A DNA stretch of 25,322 bases from DATDUW01 sp035290185 (GTDB taxonomy: Bacteria; Patescibacteriota; Patescibacteriia; UBA9934; GWF2-40-263): positions 1 through 25,322 of the forward strand of contig DATDUW010000009.1 of assembly GCA_035290185.1 (NCBI GenBank). The letters are read 5' to 3'. Below the pieces are notes generated by a model. The model searched no databases, had not been told where the DNA came from, and saw nothing but the letters and a program-made list of their open reading frames with translations. Each line of letters opens with the position of its first letter. The stretch's first letter is position 1. Positions 7,413 to 13,892 of this stretch are shown piece by piece. The translations under genes and the position numbers were made by a program.

Positions 7413-7754
7413 TTAAACCAAATCCTCTGTTGTCCCTTTGCGACGCAAAACGCGAACTTTTAACAATTTTCCTTCCCGTGTTTCCACCTTCCAGCCAACC
7501 CTCCCGACCATCCCCGTTTTTGGATGGACAGCTTGAACATTCGAAACGTGCATCGGGGCGGGAAACGTTACTTTCTGGCCAGGTTGATTCCCTCGCCCGC
7601 GCAGATGTCGCACGGCCACATTCATCCCCTCCACAACCACCTTACAAAGAGCAGGAAACGTCTGAATGACCTTCCCCTGCTTTCCCTTATCTTTTCCTGT
7701 AAGGATTCGAACCGTATCTCCTGTTTTAATTTTGAGTTTCACGCGGGAATTCAT
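7413..7754 (-). CDS. rplX: 50S ribosomal protein L24
   Basis: Assembly initiator located near the polypeptide exit. The KOW domain starts at about residue 7 with K-T-G-D-T-V-R-I-L-T-G-K-D-K-G-K-Q-G-K-V. It is followed by V-V-V-E-G-M-N and the conserved P-A-P-M-H-V-S-N-V block. 113 aa, within the family range. The gene lies 26 bases downstream of rplN and 4 bases before rplE. Start ATG at 7754; no competing start. Confidence 0.95.
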   Translation of the reverse strand: MNSRVKLKIKTGDTVRILTGKDKGKQGKVIQTFPALCKVVVEGMNVAVRHLRGRGNQPGQKVTFPAPMHVSNVQAVHPKTGMVGRVGWKVETREGKLLKVRVLRRKGTTEDLV

Positions 7755-7780
7755 AACACGAAAGGATGCCCTTCTGGGCC

Positions 7781-8152
7781 TTACAAAACTTCGGGAGCAA
7801 GGGAGACGATCTTTCCAAACCCGTGCTGACGCAATTCACGCGCGACGGGTCCAAAAATACGCGTCCCCTTCGGTTCCTTTGATTTTTTATCGATAAGAAC
7901 AGCCGCATTTTCATGAAACCGAATATACGTTCCATCCGGACGCCGGCTTTCTTTGCACGTCCGTACCATGACGGCCTGAATAACATCTCCCTTTTTTACG
8001 GTCGCATGAGGGACAGCATCCTTAATGGCTGCCGTCACAATATCCCCTAAGCGGGCATACCGTTTTTGGTAGCCTCCATGGACGCGAATAACCTGGAGTT
8101 TCCTGGCTCCAGAATTATCCGCCACATTGAGCATGCTTCGCAGTTGAACCAT
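7781..8152 (-). CDS. rplN: 50S ribosomal protein L14
   Basis: Large-subunit protein at the intersubunit bridge, binding site of the silencing factor RsfS in other bacteria. Signature M-V-Q-L-R-S-M-L-N-V-A-D-N-S-G-A-R-K-L-Q-V-I at the start, then A-V-M-V-R-T-C-K and the C-terminal G-T-R-I-F-G-P-V-A-R-E-L-R. 123 aa, exactly the usual length. It follows rpsQ by 9 bases. Start context is GCTATGG. Confidence 0.97.
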   Translation of the reverse strand: MVQLRSMLNVADNSGARKLQVIRVHGGYQKRYARLGDIVTAAIKDAVPHATVKKGDVIQAVMVRTCKESRRPDGTYIRFHENAAVLIDKKSKEPKGTRIFGPVARELRQHGFGKIVSLAPEVL

Positions 8153-8161
8153 AGCATCTTC

Positions 8162-8428
8162 TTAAGAAACCTTGCGGAGAAGGCGCCAGCGCTTTTCCCG
8201 AGAAAGCGGCCGACATTCCGTAAATTCTACGACGTCACCCATCCGCCCTTCGCCACGCTCGTCATGAATTTTATACCGATGGCTTCTCACATAGCGTTTT
8301 CCGTACTTTGGATGGAGAACCGTTCGATCCACTTGTACAACAAGAGTTTTCTGCATGCGATCAGAAACAACCGTTCCACGTAGAGTGCGACGCACTCGTT
8401 CAAATGAGGGAGTTTTTTCCTGTTCCAT
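8162..8428 (-). CDS. rpsQ: 30S ribosomal protein S17
   Basis: Primary 16S rRNA-binding OB-fold protein. The core reads R-R-T-L-R-G-T-V-V-S-D-R-M-Q-K-T-L-V-V-Q, with K-Y-G-K-R-Y-V-R-S-H-R-Y-K-I-H-D-E and G-D-V-V-E-F-T-E-C-R-P-L-S. Two starts are possible. The ATG at 8428 gives 88 aa. A GTG at 8443 would overlap the rpmC stop as GTGA and add five residues. I prefer the ATG, but coupling makes the GTG credible. Order rpmC-rpsQ-rplN is standard. Confidence 0.94.
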   Translation of the reverse strand: MEQEKTPSFERVRRTLRGTVVSDRMQKTLVVQVDRTVLHPKYGKRYVRSHRYKIHDERGEGRMGDVVEFTECRPLSREKRWRLLRKVS

Positions 8429-8439
8429 ACATGTCAAAT

Positions 8440-8652
8440 TCACGAAGAGAGCAACTTCACATTCTTTTTCTGTCGAAGAGCCGTAAGGAGGCGAGCCAGC
8501 CGCTTCCGATTTTCACGCAGGCCGCGCACATGCGTAAGCTGGTGTGCTGCCAGTTGCACCCGCAACGTGCGGCGCTGCGTTCGGACGTCTGAAAGCTGTT
8601 GTTGCAACACTTCGAGATCCACCTGTCCAAATTCCTTCATGAATGAAGCCAT
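8440..8652 (-). CDS. rpmC: 50S ribosomal protein L29
   Basis: Small helical protein at the exit tunnel, next to L23. 70 aa, a two-helix hairpin: helix one around V-D-L-E-V-L-Q-Q-Q-L-S-D-V-R-T-Q-R-R-T-L-R, helix two with the family R-E-N-R-K-R-L-A-R-L-L-T-A-L-R. The conserved H-V-R-G-L-R-E-N-R corresponds to the usual x-I-R-x-x-R-R-x-I-A-R. A good Shine-Dalgarno AAAGGA precedes the ATG by about 9 bases, unlike most genes here. Sits 11 bases after rplP. Confidence 0.93.
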   Translation of the reverse strand: MASFMKEFGQVDLEVLQQQLSDVRTQRRTLRVQLAAHQLTHVRGLRENRKRLARLLTALRQKKNVKLLSS

Positions 8653-8663
8653 AAAATCTTCCT

Positions 8664-9080
8664 TTATTCCTGGCGTGAAACAACTTTTGTCTTCATCGGA
8701 AGCTTGTAGGACGCAAGCTGAAGGGCAGCCTGGGCCGTCTCTTTGGTAACGCCGTCCATTTCAAACAGGACGGTCCCTGGTCGCACAACAGCAACATAAT
8801 GATCCACGGCTCCTTTTCCCTTTCCCATAGGCATCTCCGCCCCCTTGGTCGTCACGGGATGATCGGGAAAAATGCGAATCCATATCTTTCCACCGCGCTT
8901 TATATGGCGTGTCATAGCACGGCGGGCAGCCTCAATCTGTCGAGATGTGACCCATCGCTCTTCCATTGCCTTGAGTCCGAACCGACCAAAGGCAACCACC
9001 GCCTTGCTGGTTGCTGTTCGTTTTCCGCTGGCCCGACCCTTATGCCACTTGCGATGTTTTACTTTTTTTGGAATCAACAT
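8664..9080 (-). CDS. rplP: 50S ribosomal protein L16
   Basis: Contacts A-site tRNA and the peptidyl transferase region. Hallmarks: M-L-I-P-K-K-V-K-H-R-K-W-H-K-G-R, the I-E-A-A-R-R-A-M-T-R helix, K-I-W-I-R-I-F-P-D-H-P-V-T-T-K, and M-G-K-G-K-G-A-V-D-H-Y-V-A-V-V-R-P-G. 138 aa, normal. An AAGGA lies about 10 bases before the ATG. It is 6 bases after rpsC. Confidence 0.97.
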   Translation of the reverse strand: MLIPKKVKHRKWHKGRASGKRTATSKAVVAFGRFGLKAMEERWVTSRQIEAARRAMTRHIKRGGKIWIRIFPDHPVTTKGAEMPMGKGKGAVDHYVAVVRPGTVLFEMDGVTKETAQAALQLASYKLPMKTKVVSRQE

Positions 9081-9086
9081 ACCGTC

Positions 9087-9746
9087 TTATTCCTTAGGCG
9101 CTTCCACTGTTTCAAATACTTCCCCCCGGTTGATCCATACTTTGACGCCGATAGCGCCATACACGGTCCTGGCAGGAAGGGAGGCAAAATCAATATCAGC
9201 ACGCATGTTGTGGAGCGGAACTCTTCCTTGGGCCAAGGTTTCGGTTCGGGCAATCTCCGATCCGTTCAACCGTCCACCGACCGACACCTTTACGCCTTCA
9301 GCCCGTGCCTTCATCACGCGCTCCATGGCCTGTTTTAAAACACGGCGGAATGGCATGCGTCGTTCAAGGTCGGAGGCAATCTGTTGGGCAACAACCGCGG
9401 AAGAAAGGGACGGGTGTGCCACTTCTTTAATCGTAAGATTCATGTTAAAAGGACGTCCGCGGAAAAATTTTTCCTTCAGTTTGCGTTTCAACTCTTCCAC
9501 ACCGGCCCCGCCGCGTCCGATAACAACACCTGGTTTTGCTACATGAATGGCCACCGCCAGTTGTTGTCTCGTTCGCTCAATACTAATACTATCAAGCAAA
9601 GCTTCGCGTAATTCGCGCCTAAGGAAATCGCGGATTCGCACATCTTCTTGCAGAAGCGTAGCAAACGGCTTTTTGGCAAACCAACTGGAATCCCACGTAC
9701 GAACCGTGGAAAGTCGGAATGCTTTTGGATGGACTTTATGACCCAT
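9087..9746 (-). CDS. rpsC: 30S ribosomal protein S3
   Basis: Head protein lining the mRNA entry channel. N-terminal M-G-H-K-V-H-P-K-A-F-R-L-S, a KH domain around residues 40-110 with V-V-I-G-R-G-G-A-G-V-E-E-L, and the C-terminal domain with G-G-R-L-N-G-S-E-I-A-R-T-E and G-A-I-G-V-K-V-W-I. 219 aa, close to the usual 210-235. It follows rplV by 3 bases. The start context CTATGG has no SD upstream. Confidence 0.97.
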   Translation of the reverse strand: MGHKVHPKAFRLSTVRTWDSSWFAKKPFATLLQEDVRIRDFLRRELREALLDSISIERTRQQLAVAIHVAKPGVVIGRGGAGVEELKRKLKEKFFRGRPFNMNLTIKEVAHPSLSSAVVAQQIASDLERRMPFRRVLKQAMERVMKARAEGVKVSVGGRLNGSEIARTETLAQGRVPLHNMRADIDFASLPARTVYGAIGVKVWINRGEVFETVEAPKE

Positions 9747-9749
9747 AGA

Positions 9750-10136
9750 CTAAGTTGACTTTTGCCGTTTTTTTCCTTTTCCCTTTTCCGTTTCGTCCTC
9801 TTTTTTCCGATCTTCCAGCGTAACGGAGAGGTGTGTCATCCGCTTGCGAATGGGGGCAGCTCGACCAAAGGCCTTCGGCGTGGAACGATGAATAACCGGT
9901 CCCCCGTCAGCGGCAATACGTTTCACAAACAATTGTTCGATCGATAGTTGAAAGTTGTGTCTAGCGTTGGCCGCGGCGGAATCAATCAGTTTCAAAACTA
10001 AGGGGGCTGCTGCCTTTTTCATAAATCGAAGCTGTTGGCGAGCGGACGCCAAATCTAACCCCCGAACCACGTCAATGACAGGCCGCATTTTTCTGGGGGA
10101 GATACGCAAGTAACGTGCGGTAGCTTTGACTTCCAT
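9750..10136 (-). CDS. rplV: 50S ribosomal protein L22 with charged C-terminal tail
   Basis: Lines the exit tunnel. The start M-E-V-K-A-T-A-R-Y-L-R-I-S-P-R-K-M-R-P-V is canonical, with A-A-A-N-A-R-H-N-F in the middle and the tunnel hairpin region around G-G-P-V-I-H-R-S-T-P-K-A-F-G-R-A. Residues from about 108 to 128 form a Lys/Glu-rich tail (E-D-R-K-K-E-D-E-T-E-K-G-K-G-K-K) not present in E. coli L22 (110 aa). An AAGG lies 5 bases before the ATG. Confidence 0.96.
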   Translation of the reverse strand: MEVKATARYLRISPRKMRPVIDVVRGLDLASARQQLRFMKKAAAPLVLKLIDSAAANARHNFQLSIEQLFVKRIAADGGPVIHRSTPKAFGRAAPIRKRMTHLSVTLEDRKKEDETEKGKGKKRQKST

Positions 10137-10165
10137 AAAAACCTTAATAGGAAACTTTTCTTCTG

Positions 10166-10495
10166 TTATTTCTTACCTCCAACCGATGGTTTAGCTCCAG
10201 CGGGTGGAGCCGAGGCTGATTCTTCGGTCGCTTTTTGAAGCTTGCCACCATGGCGTAAAAACTTCCGCGTTGAAGCAAACTCACCAAGCTTATGACCGAC
10301 CATTTCTTCCGTCATACGGACGGAAAGATGTTCTCTTCCATTGTGGATACCAATCGTAAATCCAACCATTTCAGGCGTAATGGTACAAGCCCGCGCCCAC
10401 GTCTTGACGATGGTGCGGCTGGCAGGATCAAGCTTCCGAATCTTTTCAAGAAGTTTTTGATCCACGTAAGGGCCTTTTTTGGAACTCCTGGACAT
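10166..10495 (-). CDS. rpsS: 30S ribosomal protein S19
   Basis: Head protein that contacts S13 and the P-site region. M-S-R-S-S-K-K-G-P-Y-V-D fixes the ATG at 10495. An in-frame upstream continuation to 10537 would overlap rplB and does not fit the family. Core motifs: W-A-R-A-C-T-I-T-P-E-M-V-G-F-T-I-G-I-H-N-G and H-K-L-G-E-F-A-S-T-R. The last ~18 residues are an Ala/Pro/Gly/Lys tail. 110 aa against about 92 in E. coli. Confidence 0.95.
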   Translation of the reverse strand: MSRSSKKGPYVDQKLLEKIRKLDPASRTIVKTWARACTITPEMVGFTIGIHNGREHLSVRMTEEMVGHKLGEFASTRKFLRHGGKLQKATEESASAPPAGAKPSVGGKK

Positions 10496-10517
10496 AAGAT
10501 GACAAACGTTCTTCCTT

Positions 10518-11369
10518 TTAAACCGCTTTCCCAACAAACCGACCAGGTGAACGCCGCTTGACGATCAGGGCACTCGACGGTTTGAAACGCCTGGTTTTGA
10601 CGCCCAGTGCCGGCTTTCCTTGCGGAGTTTTTGGATTCTTCAAACCAATGGAATTGCGCCCCTCTCCTCCTCCGTGCGGGTGATCAACCGGATTCATCAC
10701 CTTCCCACGCACCGTTGGACGGATACCGCGGTGACGTGTCCTCCCGGCCTTGCCCCATCGGATCAGCCGATGATCAGGATTGGAAACCTGACCGATCGTT
10801 GCCAAACAGATACGGGAAACCATTCTCACTTCCCCTGAGGGAAGCCGCAGTGTAGCAGAAGAACCCTCAACAGCCAAGAGCTGGGCCGAAGTTCCTGCTC
10901 CGCGGGCCATCCGACCGCCGCGGCCAGGCTCCAGTTCAATATCGTGTACCGCCAACCCAATGGGAATATATTCGAGTGGCAAACGATTTCCAATTTTCAT
11001 TTCTCCCTTTGAACGGGTGGAGACAATCTCATCACCCACATGCAGCCCCTCCGGAGCCAACATATAGGTCTTTGTTCCATCTTGATACTGTAAAAGAGCA
11101 AGATGAGCCCCGCGATTCGGGTCGTATTCAATCGCAAAAACTTTGGCTGGGATGTCGTATTTTTCTCTCCGAAAATCCACGATTCTCAAAAATCGCCTCG
11201 CTCCACCGCCTCGGTGGCGAACCGCTATCTTTCCTCCAGAACGACCGGCTTTCTGATTCCGAAAACGAATCAGGGACTTTTCTGGTTCTTGTTTCGTGAT
11301 ATCCAAAAACGACTGGACATTGGAAATACGGCGTCCGGGCGTGCGTGGGCGGTATTGTTTCAAAGACAT
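10518..11369 (-). CDS. rplB: 50S ribosomal protein L2
   Basis: Essential for subunit association and peptidyl transferase assembly. Standard blocks seen: S-G-G-K-I-A-V-R-H-R-G-G-G-A-R-R-F-L-R, the SH3-like middle part, and the C-terminal M-N-P-V-D-H-P-H-G-G-G-E-G-R with the conserved His. 283 aa, near 275 in most bacteria. It lies 27 bases after rplW and 22 before rpsS. ATG at 11369. Nothing missing. Confidence 0.97.
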   Translation of the reverse strand: MSLKQYRPRTPGRRISNVQSFLDITKQEPEKSLIRFRNQKAGRSGGKIAVRHRGGGARRFLRIVDFRREKYDIPAKVFAIEYDPNRGAHLALLQYQDGTKTYMLAPEGLHVGDEIVSTRSKGEMKIGNRLPLEYIPIGLAVHDIELEPGRGGRMARGAGTSAQLLAVEGSSATLRLPSGEVRMVSRICLATIGQVSNPDHRLIRWGKAGRTRHRGIRPTVRGKVMNPVDHPHGGGEGRNSIGLKNPKTPQGKPALGVKTRRFKPSSALIVKRRSPGRFVGKAV

Positions 11370-11396
11370 AAGAATGCTCTTCGTGCTTTCAAAAGC

Positions 11397-11885
11397 CTAC
11401 ACGCCCTCGTAAGCGTCCAAACGCTTCCCAACCGGAAGGGTTACCATAGCCTTCTTTCGCGCTTTTTGAAACCCGCGGACTTTTCCAAAACGAACCGGCT
11501 CCTGCCGCGAACGCAAAAGACGAACTCGCTGTGGCCGCACACCATACCAAGCTGTCACAGCCTGACAAACCTGCGTACGTGTTGCCTGCACCTGCACCCA
11601 AAACGTGTAGGTCCCTCCCGAAGCCAAACGAGCTGTTTTCTCCGAAACAACTGGCTCAAGCAAAACATTAGAAAGAAAGGCGGGTATCACTCGACCGGAT
11701 TTTTTCCCTCCCTCTGCCTTTTTCTGCAAAACGCGTGGTGTAGGCTTTGTTTTGGCCGGAACAGATTCCTCTTTCTTTTTCGGTTCCGTTTTTAAAACAG
11801 TCGAAAAAACCGGAACCGATTCTCCCGAAACCCCTCCCCCAATCTCCTGTTCTTTTTGTTTCTTAAATCGGTCAAGAAATCCCAT
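11397..11885 (-). CDS. rplW: 50S ribosomal protein L23 with long N-terminal extension
   Basis: L23 docks trigger factor, SRP and the translocon at the tunnel exit. The family domain starts near residue 74 (L-L-E-P-V-V-S-E-K-T) and runs through Y-T-F-W-V-Q-V and V-T-L-P-V-G-K-R. Before it are about 72 extra residues: an amphipathic start M-G-F-L-D-R-F-K-K-Q-K-E, a Gly-Ser linker, then a Lys/Pro-rich stretch. The total is 162 aa against roughly 95-100 in E. coli. The extension is in frame, ATG at 11885 with CTATGG context, and there is no other suitable start before the domain with a convincing SD. Placed between rplD (9-base gap) and rplB. Confidence 0.93.
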   Translation of the reverse strand: MGFLDRFKKQKEQEIGGGVSGESVPVFSTVLKTEPKKKEESVPAKTKPTPRVLQKKAEGGKKSGRVIPAFLSNVLLEPVVSEKTARLASGGTYTFWVQVQATRTQVCQAVTAWYGVRPQRVRLLRSRQEPVRFGKVRGFQKARKKAMVTLPVGKRLDAYEGV

Positions 11886-11894
11886 AGATCTAAA

Positions 11895-12551
11895 TTATGA
11901 CACCTTCTCCACAGCCTTCTTTGAACCGTAAACGCGCATCAAAACTTCAATCGCCTGTTGGGAAGCAAGAATGTATTCGTTTGCCAATAAATCAGCAACA
12001 TTTATACTGTCCGCCCGCAGAGCCAGAGCCTTCGGGAGATTGCGCGTCGCACGCGCCGTCGCTGCATTTTCTGGTTCTAAAAGCACGAGCGTTTTGCGTC
12101 CGTGAGACGGGAGAGAAGCGAGAATTGCTGCCATACGCTTTGTTTTCGGCGTATCTAATTTCAACGTATCCACGGCCAAAAACTTTTCTTCTCTCACTTT
12201 TTCTGAAAGACACATGGCTAGGGCGGCGCGGCGCACCCGACGATTTATTTTTTTTGTATAGGAACGTTCCTGATTCGGTCCGAATGTGACGCCTCCTCCC
12301 TTCCACTGTGGTGCCCGAATGGATCCTTGTCGAGCGCGACCGGTTCCTTTTTGTTTCCAGGGTTTCCTTCCACCACCCCGGACCTCACCCCGCCGTTTGG
12401 TGTGGGCAGTGAGATGACGTGCGTTTGCCTGCTGGCCAACAACAGCCTCGTGAACGACGGTCGGACGAAGGGGAACCGAAAAAAGGTCGGCGGAAAGTTC
12501 AACATCTCCCACGTTCTCTCCCTTTTGATTGTAGAGAATTACTTTTGCCAT
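11895..12551 (-). CDS. rplD: 50S ribosomal protein L4
   Basis: rRNA-binding exit-tunnel protein; in E. coli it also represses its own S10 operon. Visible are M-A-K-V-I-L-Y-N-Q-K-G-E, the tunnel loop G-G-G-R-K-P-W-K-Q-K-G-T-G-R-A-R-Q-G-S and the C-terminal N-V-A-D-L-L-A-N-E-Y-I-L-A-S-Q-Q-A-I-E. 218 aa. The first 13 bases overlap the 3' end of rplC, implying coupled translation. Start context CTATGG. Its potential as an autogenous repressor is relevant to the structured leader upstream of rplC. Confidence 0.96.
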   Translation of the reverse strand: MAKVILYNQKGENVGDVELSADLFSVPLRPTVVHEAVVGQQANARHLTAHTKRRGEVRGGGRKPWKQKGTGRARQGSIRAPQWKGGGVTFGPNQERSYTKKINRRVRRAALAMCLSEKVREEKFLAVDTLKLDTPKTKRMAAILASLPSHGRKTLVLLEPENAATARATRNLPKALALRADSINVADLLANEYILASQQAIEVLMRVYGSKKAVEKVS

Positions 12552-13165
12552 AGGGTGTCAGTTTCACGGGACTGGATGAAAACAACACTACCGCGCGCTC
12601 CAGGGACAGCTCCCTTAATGGCCAACAAACCCCGCTCCGGTTCGACGGCTACAATTTCCAAATTCTTTACCGTAATCCTGGCATCTCCCAAATGTCCGCC
12701 CATTCTCTTTCCTTTTTGGACAGGACCCTGCCGACGTGACCCGATCGAACCAGGCATCCGCAACTGGTCCTTGTGTCCGTGGGAGGCTGGACTTCCAGCA
12801 AAATGATGGCGTTTTACGACCCCTGCAAACCCACGCCCCTTTGAACATCCCACAACATCGACGTGATCACCTGGTTGAAAAATCGTCACGTCTACTTTAT
12901 CGCCGCGTTGATGCGAAACCTCGCCAACTCGGAACTCATGAAGACCAGAAAACGTTCCCAGTTGTTCCGTGTGTCCGGCTTCTGGTTTGTTAACATTTTT
13001 TCTCTGTCCATAGCCGACCTGGACGGCCACATACCCATCGCGCTCATCGGTCTTTACCTGAGTTACCGTGCACGGATCGACTTGAACCAACGTCACAGGG
13101 ACAACAATCCCGTTCCCGTTGAATTGTTGGGACATTTCCAATTTTTTTCCAACGATGAATTTCAT
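12539..13165 (-). CDS. rplC: 50S ribosomal protein L3
   Basis: Early-assembly protein near the peptidyl transferase centre. Blocks seen: M-K-F-I-V-G-K-K-L-E-M-S-Q, G-R-G-F-A-G-V-V-K-R-H-H-F-A-G-S-P-A-S-H-G-H and R-M-P-G-S-I-G ... G-K-R-M-G-G-H-L-G. 208 aa, normal. The ATG at 13165 follows a long structured leader. An AAAGGA lies about 16 bases upstream, rather far for an SD. It overlaps rplD by 13 bases. Confidence 0.96.
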   Translation of the reverse strand: MKFIVGKKLEMSQQFNGNGIVVPVTLVQVDPCTVTQVKTDERDGYVAVQVGYGQRKNVNKPEAGHTEQLGTFSGLHEFRVGEVSHQRGDKVDVTIFQPGDHVDVVGCSKGRGFAGVVKRHHFAGSPASHGHKDQLRMPGSIGSRRQGPVQKGKRMGGHLGDARITVKNLEIVAVEPERGLLAIKGAVPGARGSVVFIQSRETDTLWQK

Positions 13166-13424
13166 ACAAATGGCTCTTCGTCCTTTGGTAACTTAAAAGC
13201 CAGAAATCGATAGCGCGAATCCCCTTCTTTTCCTCTGGATCTTTTCGCACGATCGATTTCCAGCCTTTCGAAAAAAGGCTTTTTGTTTCGCTTCTGTTTG
13301 AAAGACGCTTTCCTTTCTCAGTGGTTGAAAAACCCAGGAAGGTTTTCGTGATCCAGAAACTTCTGCTATTCTCACGAACTTTCTTCCCCGTTCTCTTCCC
13401 CTGTTTCTTCTCTTCCTTTAAAAA
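13166..13424 (-). promoter_or_regulatory. 259-base structured leader between rpsJ and rplC
   Basis: The only large gap inside the ribosomal cluster. On the minus strand it begins with a purine-rich stretch just after the rpsJ stop, then holds at least three hairpins: AAAACC/GGTTTT near 13329-13346, AGCCTTT/AAAGGCT at 13262-13280, and a long two-part stem at 13203-13260. No coding frame or clear -10/-35 pair was found. The position before rplC-rplD suggests autogenous control (inference). Confidence 0.55.
13203..13260 (-). promoter_or_regulatory. Long imperfect hairpin in the rplC leader
   Basis: Nine perfect pairs (GAAATCGAT, 13260-13252, with ATCGATTTC, 13211-13203), a 1x1 mismatch, then seven pairs (GTGCGAA, 13250-13244, with TTCGCGC, 13219-13213). 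One inner pair is G.U on the minus-strand RNA but would be C.A on the plus strand, which favours a minus-strand RNA structure. The stem lies about 38 bases upstream of the rplC ATG. No U tract follows, so it is not a terminator. Confidence 0.6.
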
Positions 13425-13775
13425 CTACATCTTGATCTCCACGTCCACACCAGCCGGCAGGTTCAAGCTCATCATGGCGTCCATGGTCCGTTCTGTTGGA
13501 TCAATGACGTCAATCAGTCGTTTATGAATCCGCATCTCATACTGTTCCCTGGCATTCTTGTAAACAAACGTCGAACGGTTCACGGTATAACGCCTCTTTT
13601 CCGTCGGTAGAGGAACAGGACCGAACACCTTGGCGCCTGTTCTTTCCGCTGTTCGGATGATCGTTTGCGCGGCCTGATCAATCAATTTATGATCATAGGC
13701 GCGAATTTTGATCCGAATGCGCGTACGGTGTTGTTCCTCCTGCTGTTGAGTTTTCACGGAAACCGTTTGTGTCAC
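13425..13775 (-). CDS. rpsJ: 30S ribosomal protein S10 (NusE)
   Basis: 30S head protein, also the NusE antitermination factor that bridges to NusG. Core R-I-R-I-K-I-R-A-Y-D-H-K-L-I-D, T-G-A-K-V-F-G-P-V-P-L-P-T, H-K-R-L-I-D-V-I-D-P-T and the C-terminal L-N-L-P-A-G-V-D-V-E-I-K-M are intact. A GTG start at 13775 gives 116 aa with a ~16-residue Gln-rich N-terminal extension. A second GTG at residue 7 is possible. There is no SD at either. The gene is first in the cluster after the tuf-rpsJ hairpins. Confidence 0.93.
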   Translation of the reverse strand: MTQTVSVKTQQQEEQHRTRIRIKIRAYDHKLIDQAAQTIIRTAERTGAKVFGPVPLPTEKRRYTVNRSTFVYKNAREQYEMRIHKRLIDVIDPTERTMDAMMSLNLPAGVDVEIKM

Positions 13776-13812
13776 AAGAAAAGGACGTTTCGGTCGACCT
13801 GCAATCTTGTCA

Positions 13813-13863
13813 GCGAGGCCGGGGCTGAAAAGGAGTTTTCTCTCTTTCCGATCCCGGCCTCGC
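13813..13863 (-). promoter_or_regulatory. GC-rich hairpin between tuf and rpsJ
   Basis: On the minus strand GCGAGGCCGGG (13863-13853) pairs perfectly with CCCGGCCTCGC (13823-13813), 11 pairs. Inside, GGAAAG pairs with CTTTTC and GAG with CTC around an AAAA loop, with a small internal loop and a bulged A. No U run follows. It could be a processing site, a transcript-stabilising stem or a regulatory element; function unknown. Confidence 0.6.
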
Positions 13864-13883
13864 GACGGAGATGCTCCGACGCG
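13861..13883 (-). promoter_or_regulatory. Second hairpin directly after the tuf stop
   Basis: On the minus strand CGCG-U-CGGAG, a three-base CAU loop, then CUCCG-U-CGCG: four plus five pairs separated by a U.U mismatch. It begins 9 bases after the tuf stop and shares its last bases with the next hairpin, so the two may compete or stack. Confidence 0.55.
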
Positions 13884-13892
13884 AGGAATGGA

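Noticed and set aside
11103..11795. Plus-strand frame of 230 codons
   Set aside because: Antisense to rplB and rplW, which are certain; no SD or family features.
13262..13280. AGCCTTT/AAAGGCT hairpin as a terminator of rpsJ
   Set aside because: On the minus strand no U tract follows the stem; the T run is on the wrong side.
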